A DNA stretch of 64,000 bases from Lewinellaceae bacterium (lineage in GTDB: Bacteria > Bacteroidota > Bacteroidia > Chitinophagales > Saprospiraceae). The stretch lies in assembly GCA_016719605.1 (NCBI GenBank), contig JADJYW010000006.1:299501-363500 (forward strand), read 5' to 3'. Every line of letters starts with the position of its first letter. The stretch's first letter is position 1. The notes below the pieces were generated by a model. The model searched no databases. It saw only the letters and a list, made by a program, of their open reading frames with translations, and had not been told where the DNA came from. This document shows positions 58,773 through 64,000 of this stretch, piece after piece. The position numbers and the translations under genes were made by a program.

Positions 58773-59202
58773 AGCCTGTGTTCGGCACCGGTACACCAAG
58801 GCGTCTCGTAAGTCCGCGCCATCAGTGCAAAGCTGACAAGCGGATACATTTTTTGGCAGGATAAGAAGGATTTACGAGATAAATGAGGCGGCTTTACCGC
58901 CGAGCATCGGCTACGCATATTTTGCTTCCTCTTTCGCCCTGCTTGGTGTTTTCACCAAGCAGCCTCGCGTAGAACCGCTTGGTGAAAACACCAAGCAGGG
59001 CGAAGGGATGACAAACACAGTATATGCACAGCCGATGCTCGGCGGCTTAGCCACCGAAAACCCTGTAAATCCTTTTTGTCCTGTCAAAAAATTCAATTCC
59101 CGTCAAGACAGTACGGATGATACACCCTCGTGTAGCAGCAGAAGTAGAAAAACACAAAACACGCGGAGAAACACCCGATGTGAAAATTTTCTTCCTTTGT
59201 GC
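58773..59202. other. Repeat-filled intergenic gap
   Basis: No gene was recognised between the lipoprotein and the TlpA-like gene. Most of the gap is the nested palindrome at 58854-59085. TTCCTTTG, one base off the -7 consensus, lies directly upstream of the next ATG. Confidence 0.65.
58854..59085. repeat. Three-level nested palindrome
   Basis: Three pairs of inverted arms sit inside one another. The outer pair (58854-58879 with 59061-59085) is the GGATTTAC...GTAAATCC family also seen at 50411-50592. The middle pair (58889-58911 with 59030-59052) matches at 21 of 23. The inner pair (58933-58956 with 58981-59004) is a perfect 24-bp repeat, its left arm also opening a small hairpin TGCTTGGTG/CACCAAGCA. 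Confidence 0.85.
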
Positions 59203-60384
59203 ATGCATTTTCGACTCCATTTGCCTGCCTTGCTCATCGCCCTGCCGGTGTTCTCCGGCTGCACGGCGCAGTCCATCCCCGCCATAACAGGTCACATCAC
59301 GCTGCAACCAGAGTGGAAACCTGTTCTGTATCTGGTACAACCGCGCGGTTTTTCCGAAATCGCCGCCAATTTCACCGGCCTCGTGGTGGATTCCGCCGGC
59401 ATTGCCCCCGACGGACGTTTTACTTTTTCCAACGTGCGCATTCCGGAGGGCAAAACCTTGTTTCAAATTTGTATTCAAAAACAGGCCGGGCGTTTCCCCA
59501 ATCAACTTCTGGACGAAGATATTGCCTCGGCCAACTACATGCCGGTGGTGCTGCAGCCGGGCGAAACGCTGGAAATTGTAGCGGAGGCTGCCCGTTTTCA
59601 AGCGACTTTTTCGATAAAAAACCCTTCGGCTGAAAATGCCGGCCTGCTACGCCTGCGCGATCTGCGTCAGGAGGCTTTTGCACAAAATTTGACGCATCCC
59701 GACGGCGACATCCACGAGGAAAGCCTCCTGCTCGAACACGAGGATGCTCTGCTCCGTTTCCGCCGCCCGCTGATGGCGTTTGCCGATACATGCCCGAATC
59801 TGCTGCCGGCACTGGTGGCTGTGCGTTGGGTAAGCCCGGCGGGCGACTACGAGCGCGTGCCGGAATTTGTCGTTGGCCAATGCCGCAAGTGGAGTAAAGA
59901 AACGGCAAGCAGCCCTTGGGTTCGGCAATTGTGCGCTACCGGAAACCGCGAAAATCTGCCTGTCCTCACCGGCGATGTAGTGCCCGATTACCCGCTTCCG
60001 ATGGTCGGCGGCGACACCATACGTTTGCATGCTCTGCTGGGCAGCCGACTCACTATTCTGGATATTTGGGCTTCCTGGTGCGCCCCTTGCCGCCGCGAAA
60101 ACCGCGAAATACTGGCCCCGCTTTGGGTGAAATACAACGCGCAGGGATTACAAATCATTGGTTACTCCATTGACGGCAGCGCCGGTCCATGGAAGGCTGC
60201 TATCGCAAAAGACGGTGCGGTGTGGCCCCACGCCGGCCACCTCAGCGGCGATTCCACGCCCTTCCTCGAAACGTTGCGCATCACGACCATTCCGGCCAAT
60301 TTCATCCTTGACGCCCGGGGAAATGTGGTAGCCAAAAACCTGCACGGAGCAGCGCTGGAAGCGTTTGTTGCGACGTATTTTTGA
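59203..60384 (+). CDS. TlpA-like thiol-disulfide oxidoreductase, lipoprotein
   Basis: The protein of 393 residues starts at ATG 59203 with a lipoprotein signal (HLPALLIALPVFSGC). A beta-rich N-terminal domain of about 200 residues (DUF4369-like in position) precedes an AhpC/TSA-thioredoxin domain with the active site DIWASWCAPCRRENREI and cis-Pro segment ITTIPANFILDARG. It should reduce or isomerise disulfides in the periplasm, as ResA and TlpA do. The last 19 codons are echoed at 61704-61763, showing that a related copy once lay there. A -7-like TTCCTTTG lies right before the start codon. Confidence 0.88.
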   Translation: MHFRLHLPALLIALPVFSGCTAQSIPAITGHITLQPEWKPVLYLVQPRGFSEIAANFTGLVVDSAGIAPDGRFTFSNVRIPEGKTLFQICIQKQAGRFPNQLLDEDIASANYMPVVLQPGETLEIVAEAARFQATFSIKNPSAENAGLLRLRDLRQEAFAQNLTHPDGDIHEESLLLEHEDALLRFRRPLMAFADTCPNLLPALVAVRWVSPAGDYERVPEFVVGQCRKWSKETASSPWVRQLCATGNRENLPVLTGDVVPDYPLPMVGGDTIRLHALLGSRLTILDIWASWCAPCRRENREILAPLWVKYNAQGLQIIGYSIDGSAGPWKAAIAKDGAVWPHAGHLSGDSTPFLETLRITTIPANFILDARGNVVAKNLHGAALEAFVATYF

Positions 60385-60412
60385 TCCACAAAATTTGCAA
60401 ATTGATCCGCTG

Positions 60413-60517
60413 ATGAAAAAAATGCCCGTTTTGCTCAAGTTTGCGCTGGTATGCGCGCTCTGCTTCGGTTTCATTGCGGTGATCAGCCTGTTTATCAGTT
60501 TCTTTTCATCAAAATAA
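60413..60517 (+). CDS. Small single-helix membrane protein (34 residues)
   Basis: The frame from ATG 60413 to TAA reads MKKMPVLLKFALVCALCFGF and then IAVISLFISFFSSK: a basic start and one transmembrane helix. It lies 28 bases after the TlpA-like stop and 12 bases before a small DUF2892-type gene. The composition is membrane-protein-like and the spacing operon-like, but it is short and unrecognised. Confidence 0.45.
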   Translation: MKKMPVLLKFALVCALCFGFIAVISLFISFFSSK

Positions 60518-60529
60518 AACATACGTGCT

Positions 60530-60744
60530 ATGCAAAAGAACATGGGTACCATGGACCGCGTCGTTCGCCTTATTATCGCAGCTGTTGCTGTTTTTTGATT
60601 TTCAACGATACCCTTACCGGCATTTGGGGTACCGTCGCTCTTGTCGTGGCGGCGGTATTCACCCTGACCAGTATCGTCAGTTTTTGCCCGATCTATCGGA
60701 TTGTCGGGTTGTCCACCTGCCCGGTTTCAAATAGGGAAGGTTAA
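60530..60744 (+). CDS. DUF2892/YgaP-like small membrane protein (one frameshift)
   Basis: The gene starts MQKNMGTMDRVVRLIIAAVA, the family start, and continues in another frame as FNDTLTGIWGTVALVVAAVF, then SIVSFCPIYRIVGLSTC. Restoring one T in the run at 60591-60596 joins the parts into a protein of about 71 residues with two membrane helices and the FCPxY...STC end of DUF2892. In other bacteria this domain follows rhodanese domains and may take part in sulfur or thiol handling. The upstream TlpA-like gene is consistent with that, though it proves nothing. Confidence 0.8.
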
Positions 60745-60913
60745 TGTGTTCGGAGTATTCGATAAAATGCTGAGTGGGCGCTTTCCATGGAGATCACCCG
60801 TTTTTATTTAATTCTGCATTTGGGCTGAATAGCACATAATTTGGGTCAAATGTGCAAGTATTTGCAGGAGGATCACCGCACCTTTGTTGAATCTTTTCAA
60901 CAAAACGGAAATC

Positions 60914-61600
60914 ATGAAGAAGTTAATTGCAGAATTTATTGGCACCTCCTGGTTGGTTCTGGGTGGGTGCGGGAGCGCAGTTTTGGCTGCGGGTTACCCG
61001 GAGTTGGGTATTGGATTCGCAGGAGTTTCCCTTGCCTTTGGCTTGACGGTGGTGACCATGGCCTATGCCATAGGGCACATATCCGGCTGCCATTTGAATC
61101 CGGCAGTATCCATCGGTCTCTGGATGGGTGGGCGTTTTGACAAAAAAGAACTGTTGCCTTATATCGGGGCACAGGTAGCCGGCGCGGTAGCCGGGGCCGG
61201 CATTTTATACCTCATCGCCAGCGGAAGAGCCGGGTTCGAACTCGGCGGATTTGCGGCCAATGGCTACGGAGAACATTCGCCCGGCGGATATGGTATGCTG
61301 GCCGCTTTGATCACTGAAGCCGTGCTGACCTTCATGTTCCTGATCATTATTCTGGGGAGCACCCACGCGAAAGCGCCAAACGGATTTGCCGGCCTCGCCA
61401 TTGGGTTGGGGTTGACGCTTATCCACCTGGTCAGTATCCCCGTTACCAATACGTCCGTCAACCCGGCCAGAAGCACGAGCCAGGCGCTGTTTGCCGGCGA
61501 TTGGGCGCTGGGTCAACTATGGCTGTTCTGGGTAGCCCCCATCATTGGCGCAGCATTGGCTGGGCTTGTTTACAAATATATTTCGGCCGAACGGGACTAA
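60914..61600 (+). CDS. aqpZ: Aquaporin Z
   Basis: The protein of 228 residues has six membrane helices and the two NPA loops HLNPAVSIGLW and SVNPARSTSQA. KLIAEFIGTSWLVLGGCGSA at the start and LAIGLGLTLIHLVSIPVTN match the water-selective AqpZ branch. His in LIHLVSIPVTN and Arg in NPAR fit the narrow selectivity filter. It should conduct water across the inner membrane. I chose ATG 60914 over the open frame upstream because MKKLIAEFIG is the family start. A strong terminator follows. Confidence 0.95.
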   Translation: MKKLIAEFIGTSWLVLGGCGSAVLAAGYPELGIGFAGVSLAFGLTVVTMAYAIGHISGCHLNPAVSIGLWMGGRFDKKELLPYIGAQVAGAVAGAGILYLIASGRAGFELGGFAANGYGEHSPGGYGMLAALITEAVLTFMFLIIILGSTHAKAPNGFAGLAIGLGLTLIHLVSIPVTNTSVNPARSTSQALFAGDWALGQLWLFWVAPIIGAALAGLVYKYISAERD

Positions 61601-61654
61601 GAATCTGTGTAGAAATTGCGGATTGTAGCTGTTTATCCATCTGCCACTGTGTGG

Positions 61655-61697
61655 AAATCCGCCCGCGTTACGAGATTCGTATCGCGGGCGGATTTTA
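61655..61697 (+). terminator. Rho-independent terminator after aqpZ
   Basis: AAATCCGCCCGCG pairs with CGCGGGCGGATTT, and the stem extends through TTACGA/TCGTA. It is GC-rich, ends in TTTT and lies about 55 bases after the aqpZ stop. Confidence 0.85.
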
Positions 61698-61703
61698 GTA
61701 TAG

Positions 61704-61763
61704 TGGCAAAAAACCTGTACGGAGCAGCGTTGCAAGCGTTTGCAGCAACCTATTTTTGAGCCA
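61704..61763 (+). pseudogene. 3'-terminal fragment of a TlpA-like gene
   Basis: The frame reads IVAKNLYGAALQAFAATYF followed by TGA, nearly identical to the end of the TlpA-like gene at 59203-60384 (VVAKNLHGAALEAFVATYF). No upstream coding part remains, because the aqpZ terminator lies directly before it. This is the surviving tail of a duplicated or paralogous gene. Its last codons include the TATTTTTG that may now serve as the pgk -7 box. Confidence 0.75.
61751..61758 (+). promoter_or_regulatory. -7 box (TATTTTTG) for pgk
   Basis: TATTTTTG matches TANNTTTG and lies about 40 bases before the pgk ATG at 61799. It is formed from the last codons of the TlpA remnant. Confidence 0.5.
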
Positions 61764-61798
61764 ATAATTTAACACACCCGATTCAACGCACTCAACGC

Positions 61799-63001
61799 AT
61801 GAAAATCAACTTCCAAAACAAAAAAGCCCTCGTCCGTGTGGACTTCAACGTACCGCTGGACAAAGACTACAAAATCACGGACGACACCCGCATCCGCGAG
61901 GCAGTACCCACCATCCGGCACATTCTCGACACCGGTGGCTCGGTCATCCTGATGTCGCACCTCGGCAGGCCGCTGCAAAAACTGAACGCCGACGGCACGA
62001 TCAACCGGGAAAAATTCACGCTCAAACATCTGGTGCCGCACCTGCGTCGCAAACTCAAAACGCGTGTCCACTTCGCGGAGGACTGCGTGGGCAAAAACGC
62101 CGTGAAAAAAGCCGCTGCGCTCAAACCTGGTGAGGTGCTGCTGCTGGAAAACACCCGCTTTTATCCCGAAGAAGAAAACGGTGATGCCGAGTTTTCAAAA
62201 AAACTCGCCGCCCTGGCTGATGTCTATGTCAACGATGCCTTCGGTACCGCGCACCGCGCACATGCCAGTACAACCATTGTGGCCAATTATTTTGACAAGA
62301 AAAATAAATGCTTCGGCTTCCTCATGGAGCGCGAAATTGAAAACGCCAACCGGGTCATCAAAAGCCCGGAGAAACCGGTAACCTGTGTGGTCGGTGGCGC
62401 CAAAGTGAGCGACAAGATCGTGCTGCTGGAGCGTTTTCTCGATTTTGCCGACAACATCATCATCGGCGGCGCCATGGCCTACACCTTTATGCTGGCCAAA
62501 AAAGGGCTGGTGGGCAACTCCCTCGTGGAGCCTGATCGCGTGAAAGCCGCCAAAGAGTTTATGAAAAAGGCCAAAGCGGCTGGTGTGAAAGTGCTGCTGC
62601 CCAAAGACTCTGTTTGCGGTGACAAGTTTGCCGCCGATGCGGCCGTAGAAGTATTTCCCAGCCACCAAATCCCCGACGGCTGGATGGGACTTGATATTGG
62701 CCCTTCGGCAGCCAAATCCTTTGCCCGCGTGATTCGCCAGAGCAAGACGATCATCTGGAACGGCCCGATGGGTGTGTTCGAAATGCCCGCCTTTGCCGAA
62801 GGCACCAAGGCCGTAGCAAAAGTCGTAGCCCGGGCGACCGGCAAAGGCGCCTATTCCATGGTAGGTGGCGGCGACTCCGTAGCGGCGGTCAATCAGATGA
62901 AATTAGCCAAAAAAGTGAGTTTCGTTTCCACCGGCGGCGGCGCTATGCTGGAATATCTGGAGGGGCGGGAGTTGCCGGGTATTGCGGCGATTGCCGGGTA
63001 G
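61799..63001 (+). CDS. pgk: Phosphoglycerate kinase
   Basis: The 400-residue protein is a full PGK: KALVRVDFNVPLDKDYKITD with the substrate-binding aspartate and asparagine, VILMSHLGRP, LLLENTRFYPEEE, TCVVGGAKVSDKI, and the nucleotide-binding end GAYSMVGGGDSVAAVNQM and VSTGGGAMLEYLEGRELPGI. It transfers phosphate from 1,3-bisphosphoglycerate to ADP. It has no upstream neighbour in its operon; gapA is separated by several genes and terminators. It converges on the peroxiredoxin gene across a repeat-filled gap. The gene is intact. Confidence 0.97.
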   Translation: MKINFQNKKALVRVDFNVPLDKDYKITDDTRIREAVPTIRHILDTGGSVILMSHLGRPLQKLNADGTINREKFTLKHLVPHLRRKLKTRVHFAEDCVGKNAVKKAAALKPGEVLLLENTRFYPEEENGDAEFSKKLAALADVYVNDAFGTAHRAHASTTIVANYFDKKNKCFGFLMEREIENANRVIKSPEKPVTCVVGGAKVSDKIVLLERFLDFADNIIIGGAMAYTFMLAKKGLVGNSLVEPDRVKAAKEFMKKAKAAGVKVLLPKDSVCGDKFAADAAVEVFPSHQIPDGWMGLDIGPSAAKSFARVIRQSKTIIWNGPMGVFEMPAFAEGTKAVAKVVARATGKGAYSMVGGGDSVAAVNQMKLAKKVSFVSTGGGAMLEYLEGRELPGIAAIAG

Positions 63002-63002
63002 G

Positions 63003-63290
63003 TGTTTTTTACCGCAGAGACGCAGAGTATTTTTTACCGCGGAGTCGCAGAGACGCAGAGACGTAGAGTATTTTTTACCGCAAAGACGCTTTGGCTTTTC
63101 CCACTTCTCTGCGGTAAAAAATACTCTACGTCTCTGCGTCTCTGCGACTCCGCGGTAAAAAATACTCTACGGAAAAACGTCTCCGCCTCTCCGCGTCTCC
63201 GCGGTAAAAAATACTCTACGGAAAAAACGTCTCTGCCTCTCCGCGACTCCGCGGTAAAAATACTCTACGGAAAAAACGTCTCCGCGTGGT
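63003..63290. repeat. GCAGAGACGC-family palindrome with tandem copies
   Basis: A ~60-bp inverted repeat (63022-63082 with 63110-63171, one mismatch seen) of ACCGCGGAGTCGCAGAGACG type is followed by three direct copies of a ~50-bp unit beginning CTCCGCGGTAAAAAATACTC (from about 63149, 63200 and 63249). The array fills the gap between pgk and the peroxiredoxin gene. The same family occurs at 14349-14472. Confidence 0.88.
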
Positions 63291-63314
63291 TTGCAGATTG
63301 CCCCGGACCGGTTC

Positions 63315-63962
63315 TTAAACCAGCTCTTTTTTCGCCAGGTAGAAGTCCACCATTTCCAGTTTGGAGGCTAAGCGCTCCTCCAGATCATGCAGCGTTTTTG
63401 GCGGCGGGATGATCACTTTTTCACCTTTTTTCCAGTTCAACGGCATAGCGCATTTGTACTCATCGGCGGTTTGCAGGGCTACGAGTACGCGTTTGATTTC
63501 CTCCATGTTGCGGCCCACGTTCAGCGGGTAGTACATCACCAAGCGGATTTTACCGATGGGGTCAATGAAAAAGACGGCGCGCACGGCAGCGGTTTCGCTC
63601 TCTCCAGGCTGGAGCATACCGTACAGTTTGGACACCTTCATGTCAATGTCGGCGATGATCGGGAAGTGAAAATAGACCCCAGTTTTTTCGCGCACATTGT
63701 TCACCCACGCAATGTGGGAATGGATACTGTCAATGCTCAGGCCGATCAGGTTTGTGTTGTGTCCGTCAAAGAAATCTTTTTCCAAAGCAAAGCCCGACAT
63801 TTCAGTCGTGCAAACCGGCGTAAAGTCGGCCGGGTGCGAGAACAGGATGGTCCACTTGTCTTTGATAAAGTTCGAAAACTTGAGTTTGCCGATGGTGGTC
63901 ATCGCTTCAAAATCGGGGGCCTGATCGCCGATGCGGGGCATCGAATATGTTTGATTTTCCAT
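63315..63962 (-). CDS. 1-Cys peroxiredoxin (Prx6-like)
   Basis: The 215-residue protein has the peroxidatic cysteine in SHPADFTPVCTTEMSGFALE, the family continuation LIGLSIDSIHSHIAWVNNV, and AVFFIDPIGKIRLVMYYPLN. The long C-terminal domain (KKGEKVIIPPP) is typical of Prx6-type 1-Cys enzymes. It reduces hydrogen and alkyl peroxides, with an external thiol restoring the cysteine. It points toward pgk and ends inside the gap after the tandem repeats. The upstream 38 bases to the window end hold no clear promoter. The gene is intact. Confidence 0.94.
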   Translation of the reverse strand: MENQTYSMPRIGDQAPDFEAMTTIGKLKFSNFIKDKWTILFSHPADFTPVCTTEMSGFALEKDFFDGHNTNLIGLSIDSIHSHIAWVNNVREKTGVYFHFPIIADIDMKVSKLYGMLQPGESETAAVRAVFFIDPIGKIRLVMYYPLNVGRNMEEIKRVLVALQTADEYKCAMPLNWKKGEKVIIPPPKTLHDLEERLASKLEMVDFYLAKKELV

Positions 63963-64000
63963 AAAAATGATACTTGTGTTTTGGTGAAAAATAAAAAACC

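Noticed and set aside
63003..63290. CRISPR array
   Set aside because: The units are palindromic with no unique spacers, their spacing varies, and no cas gene is present.
1..64000. tRNA or rRNA genes
   Set aside because: No cloverleaf with a T-loop GGTTCGAATC-like motif and no rRNA-like stretch was noticed on either strand; a tRNAscan run would be decisive.

Overview
The window looks like one chromosomal segment (about 55-58% GC by eye) of a Bacteroidota bacterium, most likely a Saprospiraceae/Lewinella-type organism. Support comes from TonB-dependent receptors with carboxypeptidase-regulatory N-termini, a GLPGLI-family protein paired with an outer-membrane barrel, a beta-propeller LytS-type kinase with a LytTR regulator, a TamB C-terminus with YidC, a fused KorA gamma/alpha chain, and upstream boxes matching the Bacteroidota -7 consensus TANNTTTG. 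No RNA gene, CRISPR array, transposase or phage gene was recognised. Family assignments are from reading protein motifs; no database was searched.

Layout. 1-3.9 kb: end of a TamB-like gene, yidC, and a possible DUF3293 fragment. 4.1-8.8 kb: an AT-rich FkbM methyltransferase overlapping a sensor kinase whose first ~240 codons are also AT-rich, then its LytTR regulator. 8.8-11.7 kb: nupC remnant, SUI1 factor, lipid kinase and rluD. 11.8-19.6 kb: acyl-CoA ligase with a ketoacyl synthase III, TonB receptor, alpha/beta hydrolase and sodium:solute symporter. 20-31 kb: acetoacetyl-CoA-type reductase, an unknown helical protein, secreted superoxide dismutase, a Uma2 remnant, a ~2000-residue alpha-2-macroglobulin, and an AbiE-type toxin-antitoxin pair. 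31.2-33.4 kb: a membrane protein joining an EAD11-like adaptor domain to a formylglycine-generating-enzyme (FGE) domain. 33.6-38.5 kb: a 2-oxoacid:ferredoxin oxidoreductase locus. 38.5-50.4 kb: GLPGLI protein and barrel, asparaginase, rarA, a RibF-glycosyltransferase fusion, a pseudouridine synthase and two SGNH hydrolases. 50.7-64 kb: MFS transporter, small membrane protein and acetyl-CoA synthetase, then Fic, lycopene cyclase, gapA, lipoprotein, TlpA-like protein, aquaporin, pgk and peroxiredoxin.

How the genes fit together. Central carbon metabolism is well represented (gapA, pgk, acs, korAB), along with envelope biogenesis (TamB, YidC, TonB receptors, A2M, SGNH proteins) and oxidative defence (SOD, peroxiredoxin). 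The most conflict-like stretch is the AbiE pair followed by the EAD11-FGE protein at 29.7-33.4 kb.

Quality warning. About 16 otherwise well-conserved genes are split by one-base frameshifts, several at homopolymers, and two carry an in-frame TAA. This is more like a draft or metagenomic assembly than biological decay. By contrast, the nupC, Uma2 and TlpA fragments lack large internal or terminal parts and look like true gene remnants. Intergenic regions carry at least three dispersed palindromic repeat families.
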